From Marinobacter gelidimuriae (lineage in GTDB: Bacteria > Pseudomonadota > Gammaproteobacteria > Pseudomonadales > Oleiphilaceae), in contig NZ_KB889908.1 of NCBI RefSeq assembly GCF_000372805.1, forward strand, positions 695-64,694: a stretch of DNA of 64,000 nt. The letters are read 5' to 3'. Made by a program: the position numbers and the translations under genes. The notes under the pieces were generated by a model, which did no database searches, was not told the origin of the DNA, and saw nothing but the letters and a program-made list of their open reading frames with translations. Shown in pieces: positions 26,839 to 34,626 of this stretch. Within the stretch, counting starts at the first letter, position 1, and every line of letters begins with the position of its first letter.

Positions 26839-27486
26839 GTGTTTTTTTTAACCTTGACCAAAGCGTGGCTGCGCCACGCTCTTTTGATGCTTGTACTGGC
26901 TACGCTGAGCGCCTGTAGCACGATTACTCTGGAGCCCTTACCGGAAGGTCTGACCGACCAGCCGCCCGCCTCCTGGGCAGACACCGTGCGCCAACGGCAG
27001 AATCTTGAGCACTGGCAACTGACCGGCAAGCTCGCCGTTAAGCAGCCGTCTGACAGCGGCAGCGCGCTGATTAACCAATGGGTACAGCACAACGAAGACT
27101 ATGATCTGACCCTGTCTTCGGCCTTTCTGGGCATGGGCCGCACCCGGCTTAAAGGTTCACCCGACTTTATTGAACTGACACTGGCCGACGGCGAGCGTTA
27201 CCAATCCTCTGATCCAGACGAACTGGTACTGGCGGCAACGGGCTGGCGCTTGCCATTGAACCAGCTGACCTGGTGGGTACGGGGTTTAACCGCGCCCGAT
27301 GGCGACTTCCGCCTGCTGTTCGACAGCACCGGGGAACTGGTGGCTATTCGCCAGAGCGGCTGGCATATCCAATACGACCGCTGGTACAGCGCCAGCGCCG
27401 AACTGCCGGCACTGCCTGCCCGTATTACTGCTACCAAGGGCGAGAAGCGCGTGCGCATGGCCATCACTGACTGGCAGCCTCTCTAG
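26839..27486 (+). CDS. lolB: Outer-membrane lipoprotein receptor LolB
   Basis: Lipoprotein of 215 residues that accepts lipoproteins from LolA and inserts them in the outer membrane. The lipobox is LATLSACST near residue 26. The mature part has the LolB features WQLTGKLAVKQPSDSGSALINQWVQ and the WWVRGLTAP segment. The GTG start at 26839 is only two bases after the previous stop, so translation is coupled. An ATG at 26887 would leave too short a signal peptide. Confidence 0.93.
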   Translation: MFFLTLTKAWLRHALLMLVLATLSACSTITLEPLPEGLTDQPPASWADTVRQRQNLEHWQLTGKLAVKQPSDSGSALINQWVQHNEDYDLTLSSAFLGMGRTRLKGSPDFIELTLADGERYQSSDPDELVLAATGWRLPLNQLTWWVRGLTAPDGDFRLLFDSTGELVAIRQSGWHIQYDRWYSASAELPALPARITATKGEKRVRMAITDWQPL

Positions 27487-27490
27487 CGCT

Positions 27491-27562
27491 GACGGCAGCT
27501 CTCGATGCAAGTTTCAAGGCAACTCTCAAAGCAACTCTGACAGAAACTATGACGGCAACAAT
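27491..27562 (+). repeat. 12-bp tandem array in the lolB-ispE junction
   Basis: Six diverged units near GACGGCAACTCT run head to tail: GACGGCAGCTCT, CGATGCAAGTTT, CAAGGCAACTCT, CAAAGCAACTCT, GACAGAAACTAT, GACGGCAACAAT. The array starts four bases after the lolB stop and ends just before the likely ispE start, and it creates a spurious ATG at 27549. Confidence 0.75.
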
Positions 27563-27575
27563 AGCGGCCATCACT

Positions 27576-28436
27576 ATGACGACAATCACCCTGCCGGCGC
27601 CGGCAAAGATCAACCTGTTCTTGCACATCAATGGCCGCCGCGCTGACGGTTACCACCTGCTTCAAACCCTATTCCAGTTTCTGGACTACGGCGATGAACT
27701 GACCTTTGAGCTGGCTCCCGATAAGCCCGGCGTACGCCTGGCGCAATCGATGCCCGGGGTAGCCGATGCCGACAACCTGATCATTAAGGCTGCTCACGCA
27801 TTGGCCGGGGACGCCCTGGCGCAGTTGCCCGGTGTTACCATCAGTATCTGCAAAAAACTGCCCATGGGCGGTGGCTTGGGCGGCGGTAGTTCTAACGCCG
27901 CAACCACCCTGCTGGCGTTGAATCACCTGTGGCAGCTTGGCCATGACGAAGACGCTCTGGCAGAACTGGGCCTGAGATTGGGCGCCGATGTACCGGTTTT
28001 TGTGCGCGGCCACGCAGCCATCGGCGAAGGCGTCGGTGAACAGCTCACACCCGCAAACCCGCCACAAGACTGGTTTGTGGTGCTAAAACCCGAATGTAAC
28101 ATTCAAACCACCAAGATTTTTTCGGCAAAAGGGTTGACAAGAAACACCCCAAAAATGACAATACCGCCCGCTTTTGAGGGAGACGCCTCGAGGTACAAAA
28201 ACGACTGTGAAGCAACGGTTCGGAAACTGTATCCTGATATCGCTAAAAGCCTGGATTGGCTTTCACAATTCGGACCCGCAAGATTAACTGGAACAGGGGC
28301 TTGCATTTTCGGACGTTTCCCGACAGAATCCGCAGCCCGGATCATCTGGGAAAGCAGACCCTCTGGCATCAAGGGGTTCGTAGCTAGAGGGGTGAATCAT
28401 TCATCTCTACACCAGAAACTAGCAGAGCTAAAATGA
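27576..28436 (+). CDS. ispE: 4-diphosphocytidyl-2-C-methyl-D-erythritol kinase
   Basis: GHMP kinase of 286 residues in the MEP isoprenoid pathway. N-terminus [32 protein letters not shown] and the ATP-binding [22 protein letters not shown] are clear. The ATG at 27576 fits the family length; ATG 27549 lies inside the leader repeat. From about 28090 to the end the DNA is visibly AT-richer than the first part and than lolB, though the protein continues in frame to [12 protein letters not shown] and a normal end. tRNA-Gln and prs follow in the usual order. Confidence 0.95.
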   Translation: MTTITLPAPAKINLFLHINGRRADGYHLLQTLFQFLDYGDELTFELAPDKPGVRLAQSMPGVADADNLIIKAAHALAGDALAQLPGVTISICKKLPMGGGLGGGSSNAATTLLALNHLWQLGHDEDALAELGLRLGADVPVFVRGHAAIGEGVGEQLTPANPPQDWFVVLKPECNIQTTKIFSAKGLTRNTPKMTIPPAFEGDASRYKNDCEATVRKLYPDIAKSLDWLSQFGPARLTGTGACIFGRFPTESAARIIWESRPSGIKGFVARGVNHSSLHQKLAELK

Positions 28437-28455
28437 TGCCAAATAAGCACGACAC

Positions 28456-28530
28456 TGGGGTGTCGCCAAGTGGTAAGGCAACGGGTTTTGATCCCGTCAT
28501 GCGCAGGTTCGAATCCTGCCACCCCAACCA
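28456..28530 (+). tRNA. tRNA-Gln (TTG)
   Basis: Cloverleaf with acceptor TGGGGTG/CACCCCA, anticodon stem ACGGG/CCCGT around loop TTTTGAT, anticodon TTG at 28488-28490, T-arm GGTTCGAATCC, and genomic CCA at 28528-28530. It lies between ispE and prs as in Pseudomonas, and is probably cotranscribed. Confidence 0.96.
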
Positions 28531-28582
28531 TCTTTCTCCTGCTTCTTCTGAATCACACGCCGATACCGAGAAGGATGCTATC

Positions 28583-29533
28583 GTGTCCAAGTTAATGATT
28601 TTTGCCGGCAACGCCAATCCTGACCTTGCCCACGCAATTTCCAAGCAACTCCATATTCCAGTTGGCAACGCGACAGTCGGGTGTTTTAGCGATGGTGAAA
28701 CCACCGTTGAAATTAACGAAAATGTGCGCGGCCACGATGTCTTTATCCTTCAGCCTACGTGCCACCCCACCAACGATAATCTAATGGAACTGATTGTGAT
28801 GGCCGACGCCCTGCGCCGGGCTTCTGCATCACGTATCACCGCCGTTATCCCCTATTACGGCTACGCCCGTCAGGATCGTCGGGTTCGTTCCAGCCGAGTT
28901 GCCATCAGCGCCAAAGTGGTTGCTGACATGATTTCCAGCATTGGTGTAGACCGGGTACTGACCGTAGACTTACACGCCGATCAGATTCAAGGCTTCTTTG
29001 ATATTCCGGTGGACAATATTTACGCTACACCGGTACTGATTGAAGATATTGAAAAGCAGCGTTTTGAAAACTTTGTAGTGGTATCGCCCGACGTTGGCGG
29101 TGTTGTGCGGGCCCGCGCCGTGGCCAAGCGCCTGGATGACGCAGACCTTGCGATCATCGACAAGCGCCGCCCCAAGGCCAATGTGTCCCAGGTTATGCAC
29201 ATTATTGGTGATGTGCGTGGCAAAGTTTGCATTCTGGTTGACGACATTGTTGATACTGCCGGCACGCTGTGCAAAGCCGCCGAAGCCTTGAAAAAGCACG
29301 GAGCATCGCGGGTTGTGGCCTACATTACCCACCCGGTTCTGTCGGGCAAAGCCATCGACAACATTAACAACTCCGAACTGGACGAACTGGTGGTGTGCGA
29401 CACCATTCCCCTGGGTGACAAGGCCCGGCAGTGTGATAGAATCCGCCCCCTCAGTATGGCCGGTTTGCTTGCGGAATCTATTCGCCGCGTTAGCAACGAA
29501 GAATCTATCAGCGCCATGTTCGAGAATGTCTAA
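28583..29533 (+). CDS. prs: Ribose-phosphate pyrophosphokinase
   Basis: PRPP synthetase of 316 residues, making PRPP from ribose-5-phosphate and ATP for nucleotide, His and Trp synthesis. The start is a GTG at 28583 with AAGGA seven bases upstream, giving the family N-terminus [18 protein letters not shown]. Motifs are [25 protein letters not shown] and the PRPP loop [22 protein letters not shown] hairpin and a terminator follow, before rplY. Confidence 0.96.
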   Translation: MSKLMIFAGNANPDLAHAISKQLHIPVGNATVGCFSDGETTVEINENVRGHDVFILQPTCHPTNDNLMELIVMADALRRASASRITAVIPYYGYARQDRRVRSSRVAISAKVVADMISSIGVDRVLTVDLHADQIQGFFDIPVDNIYATPVLIEDIEKQRFENFVVVSPDVGGVVRARAVAKRLDDADLAIIDKRRPKANVSQVMHIIGDVRGKVCILVDDIVDTAGTLCKAAEALKKHGASRVVAYITHPVLSGKAIDNINNSELDELVVCDTIPLGDKARQCDRIRPLSMAGLLAESIRRVSNEESISAMFENV

Positions 29534-29542
29534 GCCGATCTG

Positions 29543-29580
29543 ATTTGGAACCGTTCTGAATAATCGGAACAGTTCCAAAT
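29543..29580 (+). other. Inverted repeat downstream of prs
   Basis: ATTTGGAACCGTTC pairs with a near-perfect reverse complement ending at 29580, with a short AT-rich loop. It lacks a T-run, and a classical terminator follows 20 bases later. It may be a processing or regulatory stem-loop in the prs-rplY spacer. Confidence 0.5.
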
Positions 29581-29600
29581 AGACCGCAAAAGCAAATATC

Positions 29601-29633
29601 GGTACGGGAGCCACAACGGCTCCCGTACCTTTT
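29601..29633 (+). terminator. Rho-independent terminator after prs
   Basis: A perfect 12-bp stem GGTACGGGAGCC/GGCTCCCGTACC with a five-base loop is followed by TTTT. It separates prs from rplY. Confidence 0.92.
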
Positions 29634-29718
29634 CATAGCTGGCACCGCCGGCTTTTTAAAACCTCATCTGTAAAGAGCCTGGTCGCGGGCCGTGCAGATG
29701 ACGATAAGGATACCTACC

Positions 29719-30360
29719 ATGTCTCAGGACTTTGTAATTGAAGCATTTCCTCGTGACGACCAGGGGAGAGGTGCGAGCCGCCGCCTGCGTCGCGAAGAGC
29801 GTAAAATCCCGGCCATCATCTACGGTGGTCATAAAGATGCTACGCCCATCTCCATCTGGCACAACGAGCTGAAAAAAGCGTTGGAAAACGAAGCTTTTTA
29901 CTCCCGCGTTCTGACCATTGAACTGAATGGCGAAAAAGAAAGCGTTATCCTGAAGGATCTGCAGCGTCACCCGTACAAGCCGCTGCTGAGCCACGCTGAT
30001 TTCCAGCGCATTAACAAAGACGAAGAAATCTTCGTTCACGTACCGCTGCACCTGGTAAACGAAGAAACTGCTCCGGCCATCAAGACCTTTGGCGGCGTTG
30101 CTTTCCGTCTGATGACCCAGGTAGAAGTCGCTTGTTTGCCGGAGAACCTGCCAGAGTTCATCGAAATCGACCTGTTTGACGTCGAGATGGATGGCATTGT
30201 GCACATGAGCGACCTGAAGCTTCCAGAAGGTGTTCGTATTCCTGCACTGCAGCACGGCGCTGAGCACGACCAGGCTGTTGTTACCATCAATAAGCCTAAA
30301 GGTGTTAAGACTGACGCCGCTGAAGATGAAGATGAAGAAGAAGGCGAAGACAAGCAGTAA
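29719..30360 (+). CDS. rplY: Large-subunit ribosomal protein L25 (Ctc/TL5 long form)
   Basis: 5S rRNA-binding ribosomal protein of 213 residues. The N-terminal L25 domain contains [20 protein letters not shown], and a C-terminal Ctc beta-domain extends it, as in Pseudomonas rather than the short E. coli L25. The tail is strongly acidic ([10 protein letters not shown]). ATG 29719 has AAGGA eight bases upstream and gives the conserved SQDFVIEAF start; an earlier in-frame start at 29692 is less likely. It is 20 bases from pth. Confidence 0.95.
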   Translation: MSQDFVIEAFPRDDQGRGASRRLRREERKIPAIIYGGHKDATPISIWHNELKKALENEAFYSRVLTIELNGEKESVILKDLQRHPYKPLLSHADFQRINKDEEIFVHVPLHLVNEETAPAIKTFGGVAFRLMTQVEVACLPENLPEFIEIDLFDVEMDGIVHMSDLKLPEGVRIPALQHGAEHDQAVVTINKPKGVKTDAAEDEDEEEGEDKQ

Positions 30361-30380
30361 TCACTGCGGGGCGACGGCAG

Positions 30381-30971
30381 ATGGCACAGGATATTGTCAT
30401 GGTAGTTGGACTGGGTAACCCTGGTGCCGATTACGAGAATACCCGCCATAATGCCGGCGCCCTCTTCGTTGAGGCACTGGCCCGCGATGCGGGTCAGGCG
30501 CTTCGCCTTGAAAAGAAATACCACAGCCGGTATGCCCGTATTCAATGGCAAGGCCTGGAACTGCATTTACTGAACCCCTTAACGTTCATGAATCGCAGCG
30601 GTTTGTCGGTAAAAGCGCTGGCAGATTTTTTCAAGATTTCCCCCGAACAGATTCTGATCGCCCACGACGAACTTGATTTACCCCCGGGCACCGCGAAACT
30701 GAAAAAAGGCGGCGGCCACGGCGGTCATAATGGTTTGCGCGACAGCATTGCACACCTTGGCACCAACAATTTCCAGCGCTTGCGACTTGGCATTGGCCAC
30801 CCTGGCGAAGCCCGTCAGGTAACCGGTTATGTACTGGGTCGCCTGGGCAAACAGGAAACTGAAGCGCTGAGCGCGGTATTTGACGAAATCATGCGCGTAT
30901 TGCCAGACGCCGCCAACGGCAACATGGCTGCGGCCATGAACCGACTGCACGGCTTTGACGCCAACGCCTGA
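30381..30971 (+). CDS. pth: Peptidyl-tRNA hydrolase
   Basis: Essential hydrolase of 196 residues that recycles prematurely released peptidyl-tRNA. The motifs [18 protein letters not shown] (catalytic His), [22 protein letters not shown] and [13 protein letters not shown] are all present. Coupled with rplY in the usual order. Three palindromic repeats fill the gap to ychF. Confidence 0.97.
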   Translation: MAQDIVMVVGLGNPGADYENTRHNAGALFVEALARDAGQALRLEKKYHSRYARIQWQGLELHLLNPLTFMNRSGLSVKALADFFKISPEQILIAHDELDLPPGTAKLKKGGGHGGHNGLRDSIAHLGTNNFQRLRLGIGHPGEARQVTGYVLGRLGKQETEALSAVFDEIMRVLPDAANGNMAAAMNRLHGFDANA

Positions 30972-30985
30972 CACACGCTCAAACC

Positions 30986-31097
30986 AGGGACAGATTTGAA
31001 ACCTGTCCCTCAGCACAAACCGGGAAACCGGGGACAGATTTCAAATCTGTCCCCAAGCAAGCAGCACACAGCGGGGACAGATTTTAAATCTGTCCCC
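30986..31097. repeat. Palindromic repeat cluster 3 (three copies)
   Basis: Copies are at 30986-31010 (AGGGACAG outer arms, one mismatch), 31030-31054 (GATTTC/AAATC core) and 31073-31097 (GATTTT core). They fill the pth-ychF spacer. Paired sequence changes in both arms suggest the stem-loop is maintained. Confidence 0.92.
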
Positions 31098-31131
31098 TAG
31101 GCACATTTTTCAGCAGCATCAGAGGCACTCC

Positions 31132-32223
31132 ATGGGATTTAACTGCGGCATCGTCGGCCTTCCCAACGTCGGCAAATCTACCTTGTTCAACGCACTGACC
31201 AAAGCAGGCATTGGCGCAGAAAACTTTCCGTTCTGCACCATCGAGCCCAACGCCGGCGTAGTGGCCATGCCCGACCCGCGCCTGACAAAGCTGGCTGACA
31301 TTGTTAAGCCCCAGCGTGTAGTGCCAACCACCATGGAGTTTGTAGACATTGCCGGGCTGGTAGCCGGTGCCTCCAAAGGCGAAGGCCTGGGCAACCAGTT
31401 TCTGGCCAACATCCGCCAGACCGAAGCCATTGCCCACGTAGTGCGTTGTTTTGACGACAGCAACGTGATTCACGTGTCGAACAAGGTAGACCCTGCAGAC
31501 GACATAGAGGTGATCAACACCGAACTGGCGCTGGCCGACATGGACACCGTGGAAAAAGCCATCAGGCGGGTACAACGAATCGCCAAAGGCGGTGACAAAG
31601 AAGCCAAGGCCCAGCTGGAAATTTTTGAACGCTTGCTGCCGGTTCTGAACGAAGGCCAACCTGTGCGCGGTATGGGCCTGAATAAAGACGAGTTGCTGTT
31701 GATTCGCGAATTGTGCCTGCTGACCATCAAGCCCACCATGTACATCGCCAACGTGGCCGAAGACGGCTTCGAGAACAACCCATACCTGGATACCGTGCGC
31801 GAAATCGCCGCTGCCGAAAACGCCGTGGTGGTGCCCATCTGTAACAAAATTGAAGCAGAAATCTCCGAACTGGAAGACGACGAAAAAAGCATGTTCCTGG
31901 ACGAAATGGGCATGGAAGAACCCGGCCTGGACCGTGTGATTCGCGCCGGCTACGGCTTGCTTGGCCTGCAGACCTACTTCACTGCCGGGGTGAAAGAAGT
32001 GCGCGCCTGGACCGTAAAAATTGGCGCCACTGCGCCCCAGGCCGCCGCCGTGATTCACACCGACTTCGAGCGTGGCTTCATTCGTGCCGAGGTGATTGGC
32101 TACGAAGACTTCATTCAGTTCAAAGGTGAAGCGGGCGCTAAAGACGCCGGGAAGTGGCGCCTTGAAGGCAAAGAATACATCGTGAAAAACGGCGACGTGG
32201 TGCACTTCCGCTTTAATGTCTGA
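31132..32223 (+). CDS. ychF: Ribosome-associated ATPase/GTPase YchF
   Basis: OBG-family P-loop protein of 363 residues. G1 is [18 protein letters not shown]; the NKxD position carries NKIE, typical of YchF, which prefers ATP. A coiled-coil insert and the C-terminal TGS domain ([22 protein letters not shown]) are present. It binds the ribosome and is linked to oxidative-stress control in E. coli. AGAGG precedes the ATG. Confidence 0.97.
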   Translation: MGFNCGIVGLPNVGKSTLFNALTKAGIGAENFPFCTIEPNAGVVAMPDPRLTKLADIVKPQRVVPTTMEFVDIAGLVAGASKGEGLGNQFLANIRQTEAIAHVVRCFDDSNVIHVSNKVDPADDIEVINTELALADMDTVEKAIRRVQRIAKGGDKEAKAQLEIFERLLPVLNEGQPVRGMGLNKDELLLIRELCLLTIKPTMYIANVAEDGFENNPYLDTVREIAAAENAVVVPICNKIEAEISELEDDEKSMFLDEMGMEEPGLDRVIRAGYGLLGLQTYFTAGVKEVRAWTVKIGATAPQAAAVIHTDFERGFIRAEVIGYEDFIQFKGEAGAKDAGKWRLEGKEYIVKNGDVVHFRFNV

Positions 32224-32296
32224 TTAGAATAACGAGAACACTCAACACTTTTCGAAGAGTCTGAAACGGTCGCTATTATAATGGGCTGCCAGGCTG

Positions 32297-33265
32297 TCAG
32301 GAAAATAGCGACTGATCGATTGGCATATTGCACGACAAGGCGCACATAAGCCGCAGCCGGGCCTTTCTGGCATTAAGGTGGCTGGCCTTGAGCACGCCTA
32401 TCGCGACCTGTTCAGCCAGTGACCCACGGTACTCATAGGCCTCTGCGAGCCTGCCCCATTGGGTAGACGACACGACCACCACAGGGACGCCTGCGGCTCT
32501 CAGGACGCCAAGCGGTTCCATCCAGCTCGGCGGAACGTGTCCACGGCCGACAGCGTCTATCACCAGCCCTTGGGCACCGCTGGCCACTGCCGCTTCAAGC
32601 AGGGCGGGCGATGCGCCAATCGCCACCGGAAGAATATCCACGCGCGGCAGCTGCTCGCCCGGCGCAATGGCGCTCAAGCGCTGCACCCGCTTGGTGAGCC
32701 TGACCTCATCGCCATCGACAAACCCCACGGGCCCGATGCCCGGTGAACCAAAGCCATTAAGCTGATAGCTGCTGAGTTTACGCACAGAGCTTGCCCCGTG
32801 AATTTCCTCATTGAACACCACCAATGCGCCGGCGCCCCGTGCCTGCGGTGCATTCGCTACCTTCAACGCATCGCGAAGATTGGGGCCGGCATCCGAGCCG
32901 GGAGCATAGGGAACGCGTTGAGCGCCGGTGACCACAAGCGCCGTGTCTTCAAGCGCCAGGCTCGTGTCGAGGAAATAGGCAGTATCTTCGAGGGTGTCCG
33001 TACCCTGGGACACCACCAACCCGGCCACATCTTTACGCTGGGACAACTCAAGACACAACACTCTGAGCTGCAGCAGGTCGTCAGTGGTAATGGCATTGCT
33101 GGGCTTCTGGCAAAGGGTGATCACGTCAACCGGACCGTCGCTTTTGATCTGCAAACTGTCCATCAGTTCTTTGCCTGAAAGAGCACCCGCAATCGCCCGC
33201 CCCGAACTGCCCGGAAGACTGGCGATGGTGCCGCCCAGTGAAATAAGTACGACAGTATTTTTCAT
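32297..33265 (-). CDS. Asparaginase family amidohydrolase
   Basis: Type I/II L-asparaginase-fold enzyme of 322 residues, hydrolysing Asn (perhaps also Gln) to the acid and ammonia. First catalytic block is LISLGGTIAS with the nucleophilic Thr, second is VVSQGTDTLEDTAYFLD with the Thr-Asp pair, followed by ALVVTGAQR. No signal peptide, so cytoplasmic. It converges on ychF; a GTCGCTATT/AATAGCGAC inverted repeat (32269-32312) spans its stop codon. Subtype is not clear from sequence alone. Confidence 0.88.
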   Translation of the reverse strand: MKNTVVLISLGGTIASLPGSSGRAIAGALSGKELMDSLQIKSDGPVDVITLCQKPSNAITTDDLLQLRVLCLELSQRKDVAGLVVSQGTDTLEDTAYFLDTSLALEDTALVVTGAQRVPYAPGSDAGPNLRDALKVANAPQARGAGALVVFNEEIHGASSVRKLSSYQLNGFGSPGIGPVGFVDGDEVRLTKRVQRLSAIAPGEQLPRVDILPVAIGASPALLEAAVASGAQGLVIDAVGRGHVPPSWMEPLGVLRAAGVPVVVVSSTQWGRLAEAYEYRGSLAEQVAIGVLKASHLNARKARLRLMCALSCNMPIDQSLFS

Positions 33266-33320
33266 ATCCGTATCTTCAGGAAAAAATGATCAGGATGTTT
33301 GAACGCACAATACAGAATAA

Positions 33321-33506
33321 ATACTTTACTGCAACAATGAGTTCGAGGCCGTCAGCGCTTTCACCGGGGAAGAGCTGGTTGGCAGCCGGCATAACATTGT
33401 CCGGCACCCTGACATGCCGCCTCCCGTGTATGAGCACACATGGCAGTGTTTGAAGGCCGAGATTAACTTTGCACGATCAACGGATTGCTTTATTCTCCAT
33501 TTATAA
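33321..33506 (+). pseudogene. Remnant of an Aer-type PAS chemoreceptor
   Basis: The frame reads YCNNEFEAVSAFTGEELVGSRHNIVRHPDMPP and then a short altered tail before TAA. The NIVRHPDMPP motif is characteristic of the FAD-binding PAS domain of Aer-like energy-taxis receptors. There is no start codon, and no HAMP or signalling domain follows, so only about 60 codons of the PAS domain survive. Confidence 0.75.
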
Positions 33507-33561
33507 CCCTTCTTGCCAGTTATTTTCTGCCTGGCTTCGCTGCTTTACCTGAGCAGAAATC

Positions 33562-33979
33562 ATGAACAGCCTTCCTTTGCGCCTGCGTTACCAAACCATC
33601 GATGTTGGTAATACTGATATCCATCTGTGTACCCTGCGCGACAATCAACAGTTTAACGACCCCGAGGGCGCGGTCGATGCCCTTGGTATTTCCTCTGCGG
33701 CATGGCGCTATCAAGCCTGTTGCTGAACGCGCGCCAAGCCGACATCACGGCGACCGACTATCACCCCGAAGTTGAACACTTCCTGGCTCGCAACACTCTG
33801 CTGAATCAGGGCAAAAGCATTGCGTTTGAGCGGGCAGACTGGGCCGTGGTCGAAAAACCAAAGTCAGCGTGAAACTGGCCGCACACGGTTTCGGCAACAG
33901 CCATACAAAACCCGTTCACACCGACTACCTTGAGAAGCCGTTTAAAGGCCATACCCTCGAGTTTTCTCGAAATATCTAA
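33562..33979 (+). pseudogene. Internally deleted class I SAM-dependent methyltransferase
   Basis: Three fragments of one protein follow each other in different frames. The first, from ATG 33562, reads LPLRLRYQTIDVGNTDIHLCTLRDNQ to ALGISSAAW and then stops. The second starts near 33709, LSSLLLNARQADITATDYHPEVEHFL to ERADWAV. The third is KLAAHGFGNSHTKPVHTDYLEKPFKGHTLEFSRNI before TAA. The SAM-binding glycine motif and the region after the second fragment are missing. The order fits a protein methyltransferase of about 220 residues with two internal deletions (inference from family memory). Confidence 0.75.
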
Positions 33980-33991
33980 CGCCCAACCCCC

Positions 33992-34020
33992 TTGACACAT
34001 TCGGCAGCGAAACTTACTAT
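33992..34020 (+). promoter_or_regulatory. Sigma-70 promoter of tRNA-Met
   Basis: TTGACA and TACTAT are separated by 17 bp and followed by the GC-rich discriminator ACGCGCC, typical of stable-RNA promoters under stringent control. It is about 30 bases upstream of the tRNA. Confidence 0.88.
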
Positions 34021-34050
34021 ACGCGCCGCTTCCATCGTTGATGGCGCGCT

Positions 34051-34127
34051 GGCAAGGTAGCTCAGTTGGTTAGAGCACAGCACTCATAATGCTGGGGTCG
34101 GCGGTTCGACTCCGCCCCTTGCTACCA
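34051..34127 (+). tRNA. tRNA-Met (CAT), probably elongator
   Basis: Complete cloverleaf: acceptor GGCAAGG/CCTTGCT with a G-U first pair, D-arm GCTCAGTTGGTTAGAGC, anticodon stem CAGCA/TGCTG with loop CTCATAA, anticodon CAT, T-arm GGCGGTTCGACTCCGCC and encoded CCA. Overall sequence resembles elongator tRNA-Met; a lysidine-modified Ile tRNA has the same anticodon and cannot be fully excluded. Confidence 0.93.
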
Positions 34128-34135
34128 GATATCAA

Positions 34136-34168
34136 AGACTTACAGTTAACGCTGTAGGTCTTTTTTTT
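34136..34168 (+). terminator. Terminator after tRNA-Met
   Basis: AGACTTACAG and CTGTAGGTCT form a stem with one wobble around a short loop, followed by eight Ts. Confidence 0.9.
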
Positions 34169-34186
34169 AGCCCGCTGCAACGGAGT

Positions 34187-34399
34187 TTTGTTGATGCCTT
34201 TGGTTTTGAGTTGGGCCTGCTGATCGTCTTCCTGCCGATTGTGTCTCGCATATTGAATATAAACCTGATGGAAGCTCTGGTCATAGACTTGGGCTTTATG
34301 GCGTTTTATCTGGTGTACGCCTTTGCCTTTACCTGGGCCTACGACACCCTCTTCCCCATCGGCCAGCCTTTTCACAAATCGGAGACCGAGTTCAAGTAG
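34187..34399 (+). pseudogene. C-terminal fragment of a PACE-family efflux transporter
   Basis: The frame reads FVDAFGFELGLLIVFLPIVSRILNINLMEALVIDLGFMAFYLVYAFAFTWAYDTLFP, matching the second of the two BTP repeats of proteobacterial antimicrobial compound efflux (PACE/AceI) proteins. The first repeat and start are missing; the fragment begins right behind the tRNA-Met terminator. Its TAG stop shares its G with a 25-bp palindromic repeat. Non-functional as it stands. Confidence 0.75.
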
Positions 34400-34423
34400 G
34401 GGACAGATTTGAAATCTGTCCCC
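34399..34423. repeat. Palindromic repeat, single copy
   Basis: Perfect 25-bp palindrome with GGGGACAGATTT arms. The first base completes the TAG stop of the PACE remnant. Confidence 0.92.
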
Positions 34424-34428
34424 GCAAA

Positions 34429-34521
34429 CTGAGGGCCGAGTATGTCAGCTATTCGCTGGCGGTGGTCACTGCCGGTGTTCTCTTACGACCCCGCGCGCTG
34501 GAACGACTGATCGCGCATTAG
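34429..34521 (+). pseudogene. Possible 3' remnant of a membrane protein gene
   Basis: The frame LRAEYVSYSLAVVTAGVLL followed by RPRALERLIAH and TAG looks like the end of a transmembrane protein, with no start upstream. It could be chance. The stretch up to metY (34522-34626) shows no other feature. Confidence 0.25.
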
Positions 34522-34626
34522 CTTAGAATTTCTAATTCGAAAGGCGGCTCTTTTAACCGGTTGTGACTGTGGCATACTGCAAGATTGCACATGTCCACTT
34601 TCTGTAACCAAAAGGAATGAGCCGTT

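Noticed and set aside
31084-32205. 373-codon minus-strand ORF opposite ychF
   Set aside because: Composition rich in Phe, Val and His with no family match; it mirrors the highly biased codons of ychF.
32269-32312. Terminator between ychF and asparaginase
   Set aside because: The 9-bp inverted repeat has a loop of about 26 bases and no T-run and overlaps the asparaginase coding end, so I did not call it a terminator.
33520-33714. Minus-strand ORF over the methyltransferase remnant
   Set aside because: It is a shadow of the plus-strand pseudogene, which has clear family sequence.
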